Made by a program: the position numbers and the translations under genes. From the IMG/VR virus record IMGVR_UViG_3300042731_006140, positions 1-23,182 of that record: a stretch of DNA of 23,182 nucleotides; one strand, 5' to 3'. Of this stretch, positions 7,608-16,346 are shown piece after piece. Positions within the stretch are counted from its first letter, which is position 1; each line of letters starts with the position of its first letter. The DNA is from a virus. The notes below the pieces were generated by a model, which saw nothing but the letters and a program-made list of their open reading frames with translations, ran no database searches and was not told where the DNA came from.

Positions 7608-8348
7608 TTAACTTAAAAGTCTAATTATAACATCATCAATTTGAATATGATGATTAATATCTGTTATTGCTTCTTGTCTTTCTAAAAGCCAATTTACAGC
7701 ATCATTATTAGATTCTAGTGTCGTAATAACTTTACTACTTTGTCTGTATAATATCTGAATTTCTTCTTTATCTAAATCTTTAGATAATTTTTCCAAAACA
7801 TTTGTTGGACTTTCTTTCTTAACTTCAATACCAGTTTCATGTTTTTTCATTTTTGTTTTTGCATAAGGAACTAATTTATCTGCGATTTTATTACAAAACG
7901 TTGCAATAAGGCCAGTTTTAATTCCATAGCATTTTATAAAGATGTTACCTTCATGTTGACAGATTATACGAAAACCGTTATTATAAACTTTCATATCAAT
8001 TCCGGGAAGGTCCAAAACTGGTTGCATATTTGCATTATCTAGTGTTATGAGTTTTCTTTTTATAGTACCATCTTCATTTGTTTCTTCTGATTCATGTGGA
8101 ATCGTAACAACCAAATCTTCAGCTGGGTCTACGCCAGTTACCTGAAGTTTTACGTGTTTAACATCTTCAAAGTTATGTTTATTCTTTTCGAACCAAGTTG
8201 TTAAGTTAGAAGTACCAATCGTCTGAACTTGTTCAATTTCTTCTTCTATCTTTGATTCAGTTTTTGGAAGATCAAGACCTTCTTCAATAAATGGGGTATC
8301 TTCTTTATATTTATCCCCTTTTACCATATCGCTTAAATTATCATTCAT
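7608..8348 (-). CDS. Phage protein of unknown function
   Basis: A 246-aa acidic protein with a low-complexity E/K-rich N-terminus (residues 1-45), a beta-rich middle (KLQVTGVDPAEDLVVTIP to NIFIKCYGIKTG), and a helical C-terminal part including a long K/E stretch (about residues 160-200). No catalytic motif is visible and I do not recognise the family. AAAGGAG lies nine bases before the ATG. The start overlaps the end of the upstream 130-aa gene by 8 bases, showing coupling. The next gene downstream is separated by the hairpin region 7553-7600. Confidence 0.65.
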   Translation of the reverse strand: MNDNLSDMVKGDKYKEDTPFIEEGLDLPKTESKIEEEIEQVQTIGTSNLTTWFEKNKHNFEDVKHVKLQVTGVDPAEDLVVTIPHESEETNEDGTIKRKLITLDNANMQPVLDLPGIDMKVYNNGFRIICQHEGNIFIKCYGIKTGLIATFCNKIADKLVPYAKTKMKKHETGIEVKKESPTNVLEKLSKDLDKEEIQILYRQSSKVITTLESNNDAVNWLLERQEAITDINHHIQIDDVIIRLLS

Positions 8349-8733
8349 TTTCTAAAACTCCTTTGTCAAATTTTTCTTTTAGCCATTTCTGGCCTTCCAC
8401 TAATGGATCACTTCTCCACTTTTCTGGAAGAATCTCTATATATGTTTCTAAAAGTGCTCCAGCAAGAGCCATAACTTTAATGATGTTTGCATACATTTCT
8501 GCTGGTGCAGTACCCTCTTCAAGTTCATAACAATCTTTTAACCACTCAGGAACTTCTTTTGACCATGGTCCGCAATAAGCCTCTTCAGCTTCATTTAAAT
8601 ATTTTCTTATAAACGCTAAAAAACTAGCAGGATTCAATTTTTTTATTTCAGAATACTCACCAAAACACAAATTCTGATAATTTCGTTCTCTTTCATATAT
8701 TTCTAATATTTTTTCAGTTTCCATTAAATTCAC
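8341..8733 (-). CDS. Small helical phage protein, GTG start (possible NTP-PPase-like)
   Basis: The gene starts with GTG (8733-8731) directly after the FolE2 stop. AAAGGAGGT is nine bases upstream of the GTG and would be 18 bases from the internal ATG, so GTG is preferred. The 130-aa product is almost all helical, with RERNYQNLCFGEY, ASFLAFIRKYLNEAEEAY and AEMYANIIKVMALAGALLE. The acidic helix EAEEAY and a later helix ending ALLE recall all-alpha NTP pyrophosphatases (MazG-like proteins), and similar small proteins occur in phages. The metal-binding pattern (ExxE...ExxD) is not clear, so this is only a suggestion. Its position next to FolE2 would suit nucleotide metabolism. Confidence 0.6.
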   Translation of the reverse strand: MNLMETEKILEIYERERNYQNLCFGEYSEIKKLNPASFLAFIRKYLNEAEEAYCGPWSKEVPEWLKDCYELEEGTAPAEMYANIIKVMALAGALLETYIEILPEKWRSDPLVEGQKWLKEKFDKGVLENE

Positions 8734-9603
8734 TTATATAAACCTCCTTTCATCAAAACCTCCTGGAATGCCTTTCCAATTTATTGCTATTGCTTCAGAT
8801 GTATGTATTGATTCTTCATGTGCACATTTAATAATCCAATCTCGAATATCTTCTCTCTCATTTAATGCTTGAGAAATTAAACGAATTGCATCTTCAACAA
8901 ACATTGGATTCTTTGCTGCTATCTCTGCGATTTTTTGCTCATCTTCCCTTTTTATTATTGGATATGGAAGAGTCTTAAGTTTAGATTCGACAGTTTCAAT
9001 AATATCTTCTAACCAAACATAATTTGGTTCTACAGTTTCAACAACAATATTTGAAAATGATCTTTGATTATGAGGGAAACCACTAACGCTTTTAGATAAC
9101 TCAGCAGAGCATGGACAATATGATGAGTATTGAATTATTACTCCCTGAAAGAATTTAAAAGACATCTTTGATATACCAAATTTTCGAGATGGGTCTATTG
9201 GGTAATATTGCCCTTCAAACATGCACTTATAATAAATTGGAAATTTATTATTTGTAATTGGAGATTTTCTGTTTATTGGTAATCTAAAATTAAATTTCAT
9301 GAAACTTGAGTTTGTTTCAAGATTATTACTTAGATCTTTTAATATTTCTTGAATGAGTCTATGCTTTAAAGGAAGATCAAGATATTTCTTTAAAGTTCTT
9401 ATAAATCTTGACATTGAAATTCCTTTTATATTTTTATTTAGTTGTGTTCTCATAGAAACATTTGCAATTAGTTGGTGATGCCCGCCGTATTTTGATTCTA
9501 ATCTAAACGGAACTTCAACGTTTTCAACTCCAACTTGTTGAATTGGGATTTTAATTTCAGGTTTTGTAGTTTGAATATCAGGAAGGTTGTCTTTTATGGA
9601 CAT
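8734..9603 (-). CDS. folE2: GTP cyclohydrolase IB (FolE2)
   Basis: FolE2 converts GTP to 7,8-dihydroneopterin triphosphate, the entry step of folate and of 7-deazaguanine (preQ0, queuosine) synthesis. The 289-aa length is typical of the family. Diagnostic segments are HHQLIANVSM and KGISMSRFI (family 'KGTHMSRF', about residues 80-87). The metal/active-site segment SYCPCSAELS is followed by HNQRS (family 'PCPCSKEIS...HNQR'). The C-terminal ESIHTSEAIAI corresponds to the family 'ESIHNHDAxA'. The H in KG-T-H-MSRF is replaced by I here, which is a small departure. The start has AAGGAGG upstream. It lies between a zinc-ribbon gene and a small helical protein. In phages it may supply modified DNA bases, but no other pathway gene is in the window. 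Confidence 0.92.
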   Translation of the reverse strand: MSIKDNLPDIQTTKPEIKIPIQQVGVENVEVPFRLESKYGGHHQLIANVSMRTQLNKNIKGISMSRFIRTLKKYLDLPLKHRLIQEILKDLSNNLETNSSFMKFNFRLPINRKSPITNNKFPIYYKCMFEGQYYPIDPSRKFGISKMSFKFFQGVIIQYSSYCPCSAELSKSVSGFPHNQRSFSNIVVETVEPNYVWLEDIIETVESKLKTLPYPIIKREDEQKIAEIAAKNPMFVEDAIRLISQALNEREDIRDWIIKCAHEESIHTSEAIAINWKGIPGGFDERRFI

Positions 9604-9615
9604 ATTTAATCCTCC

Positions 9616-9900
9616 TTAAATAAGTCTCTCACTAACGATCGTTCTCATAACGTCTTTTTCTATTTCAGTTTTCCAAAATTCAAAAGCCACGTAATCTTCT
9701 GAATTTTCGAATAAATTAACGTTGTGTTCTAGGTCGTTTGAGCATATAAATATAATACCCTCATCTTCAAATAAATCGTTGTTTTTATCTCTTTCTATAT
9801 ATCCATCATCATTAAGATAGAAGTATTGTGAGCGGCGACGATATTTCATTACTATCTCGCCGCCACATTCTGGACAATATACTTTTTTATGTTTTGTCAT
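9616..9900 (-). CDS. Small zinc-ribbon-like protein
   Basis: A 94-aa protein that begins KHKKVYCPECGGEIVMKYRR. The CPEC knuckle and a later C-S-N-D-L-E-H (IICSNDLEHN) offer Cys2 plus Cys/His ligands, so a zinc ribbon is likely. An acidic segment lies between them. The ATG overlaps the beta subunit stop codon in an ATGA junction, so it is probably translated together with the polymerase beta subunit. A transcription-associated role is tempting because of this coupling but is not shown. No known family is recognised. Confidence 0.65.
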   Translation of the reverse strand: MTKHKKVYCPECGGEIVMKYRRRSQYFYLNDDGYIERDKNNDLFEDEGIIFICSNDLEHNVNLFENSEDYVAFEFWKTEIEKDVMRTIVSERLI

Positions 9901-12896
9901 TTATGTTCTACTCCCAAGACAGTCAGATAAGAGTTCAATAACTTGACTGATTCTGGAGTTGTATCTAACTCTTTTTTCTCATCTGACAAATCAAATTCTA
10001 TAAGATCTCTAATGTATTTATTCTTCAAGTCAATGCAATCTGATTTTGTTGTTAAAAACTCAAAGAGGTTTTTTGGTGCGTCATGCCCAATAATACAGGC
10101 AGTTTCCATTTCTCCACACCTTTGGCCTCCTTTATTTTTCCTTCCACCAAGTGGTTGTAATGTTCTTTTTGCATAAACACCAATTCCTCTTGCTGCTAAT
10201 TTTTCTTCAGCAATATGAACCATTCTAAAGAAATACATAAAACCTACTGCAATTGGATTAACTAAGAAATCTTTAGAAACAGGATCGTAAATTTTTTGTT
10301 TAAATTTACTATATGTATATTCCATTGCTTTTTTGAGGTCTTTAATTTTCATTGATTCAAAAGGTGGTTGAATAACTTGAAGATCAAAAATAAACTCACG
10401 AGTTATTACTTTGGGAAGTTGTTCAACAAATTGGTTATAATACCAACTATCTTTCGTTTTATCTACAATTTTTATGTAATTCAACAAATATTTTTTAACT
10501 TCATTGTTTGATTTTCCATCTTTTAACATTTCCACTAACTTCTTTTTTAAAGCATATAGAGACATTGAAAGATGTAACTCATAAAGCTGGCCGATATTCA
10601 TCCTGGAAATTATTCCAAGAGGATTAATACAGATGTCTAAATGCCTTCCGTCTTCGAGTTTTGGCATTTTTTCATGTTCAACAATTCTTGAAACAACTCC
10701 TTTATTTCCGTGTCTATTTCCAATTTTGTCCCCAACTTTTATAGGTCTTAAATACACACCATACATCTCAACCTTTAGACCATTAATTTTTTCTCGTTTT
10801 TCTTTATATTTTCCAACGAATGAGAATATATCTAAATTGTTTTCTTTAATAAACTTTTCAGCCTCTGCTCGAGGAAGTTTATCTTTAATTATTTTTTTAA
10901 GGAAATTTTCCCTTTCTTGTTGAACAGCAATTTTTTCTTCAACCCATCTTTCAAATTCTGGAATTTCTTTATTCCAATCATTTGCATATATGTTTATTTC
11001 TGGAATTATAAATTTTTTCTCTGCTTCTAATGAAATTGTTTCACTAAAAACAGAATATAAATCTTCTGAGTTCAAAGTTTTGATCTTAGCATATGGGTTT
11101 CCATTCTCGATAATATCAAACTCATCTGGTAATGGTTTAAATTTTCCCTTTTCTAAACTCAAAAGAACCTTATTTGGACTAATGGCAAATGACAAATCTC
11201 TGTAATGAACTGAAGTTAAAGTTTCTTCATTCACAAGTCGTTTAGAAATTACAATTCCATCTTCGTAGTTATTACCATAATATACCATTACTCCAGTCAA
11301 GAGATTTTTTCCGAAGTTTATATTACCATTTTTACAGAAGTTGCTTTCTGCTAAAACTTCGTTAGCTGTAAATTTATCTCCTGGTTTAACATAAACTTGC
11401 ATAAAATCCATATTTTCAACATAGATTTTTCTATATGAAATGTTAAAAATATCAATTTCGCCATCGTCATATTGAACTATAAGGAATTTTGTGTCGATGT
11501 GAAGAACAACTCCGTTCTTTTTTGCTCTCTTTACAAATTGAGTTTGGTCAGAATATAATCCTTCACAACCAGATGAAATCATGGGTTTGTCAAAGTTTTT
11601 TAACATGATCGATTGTCTCATCTGAGATGAAGCCATTTGAAGTCTAGTTTGGTCATCATGTTCATGGAACGGAACCATAGATACTGGAACTGAGATTGGT
11701 TGCTTATCTAGTTGTTTATTTGTAAATTTTAAATTTTCATCCAAATCTACATTTGGAAGAAGATTTTGTAAAACTCCACAATTATCTCTATCAGGCGTAT
11801 CAACTGGGCAAACTCTCCCGAACATTGTTGGGCAAACATCTCTTAAATGTTTTGGTATATTTTCTCTTTTAAATCCACCTGGTCCAAGAAGACTTATTCT
11901 AGATAACTTTGTTAATTCTTCAATTGGATTAATTGAAAAATCAAACTGAACAATATCAGAAACGTTACATTCAGAAATTATTTGATTTGAATTTATATTA
12001 AATTTTGGCTGCCTACTGGTTCTATTTGAAAAACACAAATCAAATATATTTTTTGATATTTTAGAATATATTACGTATTCAAAACATCTTATACGTTTAT
12101 TTATAAAAAGAGTATCATCAACGTATCCCACTCTTATTGCTTCAACCAATTCATCTAGTATAGTTGGTTGTTTCATAAATTTTGCAGTTAAAATATCTAC
12201 TTTTGGGATTAAATCAAGAGCATACATAATATCTTCGCCCTTTGATTTTGCATTATATTTTGAATATTTCCTTCCAACTTCATGTATAAAATCATCTTGT
12301 GTATAACCTTTAGATGATTCTTTATATAGATTTAAGTCATACATCAAAAGTTCAAATAACTCTTTGCTTTTTTCGTTTGCATTTTTTATTTCTTTTTCGT
12401 ATTTGTTTAATAGAGTGTCTAATCCAAAATATGCAATCATTAGTAATATAAGAGAAACTTTCTTTCCAAGAAAACTAACTTTTACAAAGGGCTCTTCTCG
12501 ATCTTTAAAGATCATTAATGTTGCAACGTTCGTTCTAAATTTAATTGTTTCTCCTCTTGTAACAATTGGTATGTCAAACAATTGAAACAAAGGAATCTTT
12601 TTTCTTCCATTTATTAACATATAATTATTGTTAACTAATTTTGGAATAAATATACTTAGATCAATAGAAGAGTTTCCTTTTTGGAGTCTAATTGCCAATG
12701 TTTGCTTTAAGGTTTTTGTTAATTCTCCAGATGAGAATCTTGAATCTTTTAATCCCAATTCAGTTATATTAAAACCCAATTCTTTTACTGGTTTAACTAT
12801 TTCACTAACTATATCCTCCATCATATTATAATCAGTTTCTCGAATTTTAAAAATGTTCTTTTCGTTTAGCTTGAAAATCGGATTTATAATGTTCAT
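9897..12896 (-). CDS. rpoB: Phage multi-subunit RNA polymerase, beta subunit (single chain)
   Basis: This forms one half of the catalytic cleft of a cellular-type RNA polymerase. The protein is 999 aa, against about 1340 in E. coli, and the N-terminal lobes are shortened. Segments in order: FIPKLVNNNYMLINGRKK near residue 85-100; RISLLGPGGFKRENIPKHLR and CPTMFGRVCPVDTP (about 333-368), the fork-loop region; YYGNNYEDGIVIS (about 538-550), with the E-D pair near the active centre; KVGDKIGNRHGNKGVVSRI (about 719-737); INPLGIISRMNIGQLYELHL (about 756-775); and QPLGGRKNKGGQRCGEMET to LTTKSDC (about 912-952), the C-terminal anchor that contacts beta-prime. All hallmark segments are in one chain. 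The start overlaps the beta-prime stop (ATGA). Confidence 0.95.
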   Translation of the reverse strand: MNIINPIFKLNEKNIFKIRETDYNMMEDIVSEIVKPVKELGFNITELGLKDSRFSSGELTKTLKQTLAIRLQKGNSSIDLSIFIPKLVNNNYMLINGRKKIPLFQLFDIPIVTRGETIKFRTNVATLMIFKDREEPFVKVSFLGKKVSLILLMIAYFGLDTLLNKYEKEIKNANEKSKELFELLMYDLNLYKESSKGYTQDDFIHEVGRKYSKYNAKSKGEDIMYALDLIPKVDILTAKFMKQPTILDELVEAIRVGYVDDTLFINKRIRCFEYVIYSKISKNIFDLCFSNRTSRQPKFNINSNQIISECNVSDIVQFDFSINPIEELTKLSRISLLGPGGFKRENIPKHLRDVCPTMFGRVCPVDTPDRDNCGVLQNLLPNVDLDENLKFTNKQLDKQPISVPVSMVPFHEHDDQTRLQMASSQMRQSIMLKNFDKPMISSGCEGLYSDQTQFVKRAKKNGVVLHIDTKFLIVQYDDGEIDIFNISYRKIYVENMDFMQVYVKPGDKFTANEVLAESNFCKNGNINFGKNLLTGVMVYYGNNYEDGIVISKRLVNEETLTSVHYRDLSFAISPNKVLLSLEKGKFKPLPDEFDIIENGNPYAKIKTLNSEDLYSVFSETISLEAEKKFIIPEINIYANDWNKEIPEFERWVEEKIAVQQERENFLKKIIKDKLPRAEAEKFIKENNLDIFSFVGKYKEKREKINGLKVEMYGVYLRPIKVGDKIGNRHGNKGVVSRIVEHEKMPKLEDGRHLDICINPLGIISRMNIGQLYELHLSMSLYALKKKLVEMLKDGKSNNEVKKYLLNYIKIVDKTKDSWYYNQFVEQLPKVITREFIFDLQVIQPPFESMKIKDLKKAMEYTYSKFKQKIYDPVSKDFLVNPIAVGFMYFFRMVHIAEEKLAARGIGVYAKRTLQPLGGRKNKGGQRCGEMETACIIGHDAPKNLFEFLTTKSDCIDLKNKYIRDLIEFDLSDEKKELDTTPESVKLLNSYLTVLGVEHK

Positions 12897-15589
12897 ATTA
12901 TTTTTTCTCCTTTGAGAATCTTATCCATAACGCCAGAATATCTTCCTTCATGAAGGATCCCTTGTAATATACTTCGTTTTGGATTTGAAAAAGCCATAGC
13001 AAGTATCCAACTTTCTTGATGTGGCACACTCTGGATGCTATAGAAATTTGGTTCAATTTTATCTCTATTTTTTAATAATCTCCACTTTCTAAAATCTTTC
13101 CACATAAGCTGAGAAACTACACATTCAAAATGAACATGATGAATATTTTTATTATAAACGTCAAATAACGAATCTACTATTTCTATATAATTTTTTCTTT
13201 TAAATTTATGAAGTAAGGATGTAACAGAAGCTAAGTCGCCAATAATATCTTGTTGACGCATGTCATTAGATTTAGCTCCTTTTATTGCTGCTCCAGAAGT
13301 ATGAAATGTTCGAAGAACTAATTGAGTTGATCTTTCTCCAAGAGTTTGTGCTGCTATAATTCCAATAAACCTACTATTCAAAACTTTATATAATTCTCCA
13401 TAACATTTTTTACAAATCTTGGGGCTCTTACATAAAATTGGGCTTCTTATTTTAATTACTTTTCCAACATTATTTTCATAATTTTCTTCTGTGATTAATT
13501 CATAACCATCTTTGCTGGTTTTCTTCCAACGATCAACTAACATAGAAGCTTTTCTTTTGTTTTTAACATCTACTTCTAAGCAATCTGCTGTTCCACAATC
13601 TTCAACATCCTCGCTAATTTGTAAGTTTGCGCATGTAAAGATTAGTTTCCTTGATAAATATCCAGAAGTTCCTGTATTTAATGCAACGTCCAGAAGGCCT
13701 TTTCTACAACCATAAGTTGAATAGAAAAATTCTTCTTCTGACAAACCATCTAGCAAACTATGCTTTATTGGCAAAGGTAAAATTTCACCGTCGAAGTTTG
13801 AGATAAAGCCTCTGGTTAGAATTAGTTGTTTAACTTGATCCCAGCTACCTCTAGCTCCTGATTCGATCATATATGAGTATGCAAACTTATTTTTTAAAAA
13901 ATCAGTAACTTTTTTATCTGACAAAGCAGTTAATTCTTCTCTAAAATTTCCCGTATATAATTTGTTTTTAAGCTCATCTGCTTCTTCTACTAAAAAGTCA
14001 TCAAGTGACATGGTTGAACCAAACAATGTAGCATATTTAAAACCAATTCTTTTTATTTCATCAAGAATTTTTGATGCTTCATTTCCTGAATAATTATTTT
14101 TGATATTGTTTAATATATCAATTAAGGTTTTTTTGGTTACAACTTCATCCACCAACTCGTAATCTTCGGGGAGACATTCGTTAAAGATCTTGCGACTTTT
14201 TGTAATTTCCTTTTCTTTAAATTTAACTTTGTTATTTAGATTTTCAAATTTATTTGATGTTAAGGCATAAATTCCTAATATTACATCTTGACTTGGAGTT
14301 GTTGATAAATTTTTATTTGCTGGACTGCTTAAATTTTGTGTTATGAACATTTTTTCAATTACTTCTTGTTTTGCTTCTTCAGTAACTGGAATATAAACAG
14401 CCATTTGATCTCCATCAAAATCTGCATTAAATGGTGGACAAACCAAGGGATGGATCTTGATTACAGAACTGATAGTTAACTTTATTTTAAAACCTAACAT
14501 ACCAAGTCTATGTAAAGATGGTTGTCTATTCAAAATACATACTTCATTTTTAATAATATCTTCACATATTCTATATAAGACTGTTGATTTTGTTTCAATA
14601 CATTTGTCAACAAAATCAATTGCTTTATTGAGTAATTTATATTTTCCAATTTCAATTATCTTTTTAGCAACTGGTAATTTAAATATTTCTAAGACCATAA
14701 AATATGGGAGCGCACATTCAGTTAAATTTAAAGTTGGGTCTGGAACAATTACTGCTCTCCCAGAAAAATCAATTCTTTTTCCTAAAATATTTCCTCGTAT
14801 TAATCCTTCTTTTTTTGACATCTTTGCTAAAATTTCAGTATATAGCTCATTTACATCTTTTTGTAATTGTTTAAAGTAAGTATAATATAAAACTTTATCT
14901 TTATGAAGGTTAATGATAGTTTCCCTCATTGCTTCTTTTTTAGTTAGTATCTGAACATAATATCTATTTATTTTGTCCATAAGTTGTTTATTTTTTCCGC
15001 CTACTGGAGATGCTGGCCTTAGATCTGGTGGTAAAACAATAACATTTTTTATCAATAAATTATCAATATTATCTAAAATCATTTTCCACTCTTTGAGACC
15101 ATCTTCTGCCCCATCAGTTGCTATAATTTCAACGAGCTTTCTAATCGCTTCTGTTTTTTCCCAAGTTTGTGCACCTTTTGGAATTTGCTTTTGAGAAAAC
15201 TCAACAGCAAGGTTGGCACCATCTAGGTATAAAATGCTTTTATCTTGTTTCATTAAATCATCCAATGCGCTTTGTAGATTTTTTCCTTCTATATTAGTCA
15301 ATAAGTCATAAAATAATGGGTTTATAACTGGGATTGGAAGCGCAATTTTTGCAAATCGTTTTCGTCTTTCGTCACTATTGACAATATCGACGTTACAAAA
15401 ATCACATTTCCCGCCAGATTTTGAAACTCCATAATATTTTCCACATTGGCATGTATAATTTTTAATTGGACCAAAAATTTGCTCAGAGAATAACCCATTT
15501 GGGTGGTAATGCTTTTTTCCCATGATTTTTATAGACGTCACTTCGTCTAGATTTTCACAAAATTTTTCATAGTTTAAAATTTTTGGCAT
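12893..15589 (-). CDS. rpoC: Phage multi-subunit RNA polymerase, beta-prime subunit (single chain)
   Basis: This is the catalytic, magnesium-binding subunit. The protein is 898 aa, against about 1400 in E. coli, so it is compact. Features in order: GLFSEQIFGP and zinc finger 1, CQC-x12-CDFC (C47, C49, C62, C65); VLPPDLRPASPVGGK (rudder/lid region, about 185-199); GNILGKRIDFSGRAVIV (about 266-282); ILNRQPSLHRLG (about 352-363); NADFDGDQMAVYIP (388-401) with D390, D392 and D394 for magnesium; SGARGSWDQVKQLILTRGF (bridge helix); GCRKGLLDVALNTGTSGYLSRKL (trigger loop, about 627-649); zinc site 2, DCGT...LCKSPKICKKCYG; and QLVLRTFHTSG. It starts four bases after a 68-aa gene, with a GAGGAG site. 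The sequence looks bacterial-like rather than split as in phiKZ-type jumbo phages. Confidence 0.96.
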   Translation of the reverse strand: MPKILNYEKFCENLDEVTSIKIMGKKHYHPNGLFSEQIFGPIKNYTCQCGKYYGVSKSGGKCDFCNVDIVNSDERRKRFAKIALPIPVINPLFYDLLTNIEGKNLQSALDDLMKQDKSILYLDGANLAVEFSQKQIPKGAQTWEKTEAIRKLVEIIATDGAEDGLKEWKMILDNIDNLLIKNVIVLPPDLRPASPVGGKNKQLMDKINRYYVQILTKKEAMRETIINLHKDKVLYYTYFKQLQKDVNELYTEILAKMSKKEGLIRGNILGKRIDFSGRAVIVPDPTLNLTECALPYFMVLEIFKLPVAKKIIEIGKYKLLNKAIDFVDKCIETKSTVLYRICEDIIKNEVCILNRQPSLHRLGMLGFKIKLTISSVIKIHPLVCPPFNADFDGDQMAVYIPVTEEAKQEVIEKMFITQNLSSPANKNLSTTPSQDVILGIYALTSNKFENLNNKVKFKEKEITKSRKIFNECLPEDYELVDEVVTKKTLIDILNNIKNNYSGNEASKILDEIKRIGFKYATLFGSTMSLDDFLVEEADELKNKLYTGNFREELTALSDKKVTDFLKNKFAYSYMIESGARGSWDQVKQLILTRGFISNFDGEILPLPIKHSLLDGLSEEEFFYSTYGCRKGLLDVALNTGTSGYLSRKLIFTCANLQISEDVEDCGTADCLEVDVKNKRKASMLVDRWKKTSKDGYELITEENYENNVGKVIKIRSPILCKSPKICKKCYGELYKVLNSRFIGIIAAQTLGERSTQLVLRTFHTSGAAIKGAKSNDMRQQDIIGDLASVTSLLHKFKRKNYIEIVDSLFDVYNKNIHHVHFECVVSQLMWKDFRKWRLLKNRDKIEPNFYSIQSVPHQESWILAMAFSNPKRSILQGILHEGRYSGVMDKILKGEKII

Positions 15590-15592
15590 ATT

Positions 15593-15799
15593 TTACTCCT
15601 CGCTACCAAATTTGGTTAAGAACTTGCCAAACTCTACAATATGTTTTTTTACTATCTTTGCTACAACCACGTTTAAGTCTGGCATTATAGCTTTGATTAT
15701 CTTTTTTACTTCATCTTCTGTTAATTTAGTTTCATGTTCTTCTATAGTATCAATTACAATCTTTTTTATAAGACCTACTAAAGCTTCGTCATCTTTCAT
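15593..15799 (-). CDS. Small helical protein between the E2-like gene and rpoC
   Basis: The start chosen is ATG 15799-15797 (68 aa). It lies one base after the E2-like stop codon (TAA-T-ATG), with AGGA ten bases upstream. A longer start at 15844 lacks a ribosome site. The product is nearly all helical and charged, for example LIKKIVIDTIEEHETKLTED and VKKIIKAIMPDL, with amphipathic patterning. No family is recognised. It sits four bases from the beta-prime start and so connects the conjugation cassette with the polymerase genes. It could be a polymerase accessory factor or a small adaptor, but there is no sequence proof of either. Confidence 0.6.
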   Translation of the reverse strand: MKDDEALVGLIKKIVIDTIEEHETKLTEDEVKKIIKAIMPDLNVVVAKIVKKHIVEFGKFLTKFGSEE

Positions 15800-15800
15800 A

Positions 15801-16346
15801 TTATGTAATCCTACTTGTTTTATAAAACTCTTTGCCTGGTGCATAATAACAATGGTCTAAATTCCAATGGTGTAGATCTTCTCTTATACTTCTCCAGAGA
15901 TGATAATTTAAAAAAGTTTCATAGTAATCTGGATTAAAGCAATAATGACCATCTCTATAATCTACATTTGGATGGTTTGCAGTAAATACAAAAATACTTT
16001 TTATCAAATAATTTTCAGATATACTATAAGGTGCTACTCCATGTCCAGTATTATCTTTAAAACGATTACAATGTATTTGGTATTTTTCAATAATTAAATC
16101 ATTACATACTTTCTCTAATAAATAATATTTTCCATTTTTCTTTAAATATTTTGGAACTATTTTATCATAGAAAATGCAATTCAAATGTGCTTCCGTCTTA
16201 TAGATTTCAATGTCTTTTAATAATCTTAAAGAAGTATCTACATTTTTATAAAATTTTATATCATTTAAAAATGATCTTGTTGTGTTTCTTGGTTTATAAT
16301 TTTTAGGCGCCCCCATATTCTTTAATGAGGTGAATACAAAATTCAT
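15801..16346 (-). CDS. E2-like (UBC-fold) protein with HPN...Cys motif
   Basis: This 181-aa protein carries VFTANHPNVDYRDGHYCFNP (about residues 120-139). In ubiquitin-conjugating E2 enzymes the pattern is HPNh...G.hCL, with the active Cys eight residues after the Asn. Here H125-P126-N127 and C136 are nine residues apart, one residue longer than most E2s. The preceding ENYLIKSIFVF fits the strand before HPN, and the following YHLWRSIREDLHHWNLDH fits the helix after the active-site loop. The N-terminal 100 residues are basic and less recognisable. The start at 16346 has AGAGGAGGG upstream and overlaps the E1-like gene by 44 bases; the alternative ATG at 16316 has no site. I infer thioester-linked Ubl transfer; unproven. 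Confidence 0.7.
   Translation of the reverse strand: MNFVFTSLKNMGAPKNYKPRNTTRSFLNDIKFYKNVDTSLRLLKDIEIYKTEAHLNCIFYDKIVPKYLKKNGKYYLLEKVCNDLIIEKYQIHCNRFKDNTGHGVAPYSISENYLIKSIFVFTANHPNVDYRDGHYCFNPDYYETFLNYHLWRSIREDLHHWNLDHCYYAPGKEFYKTSRIT

Noticed and set aside
9943-15860. Many plus-strand open frames opposite the polymerase genes
   Set aside because: They lie fully inside strongly conserved minus-strand genes, lack ribosome sites and have low-complexity S/F/L-rich translations typical of antisense shadows.
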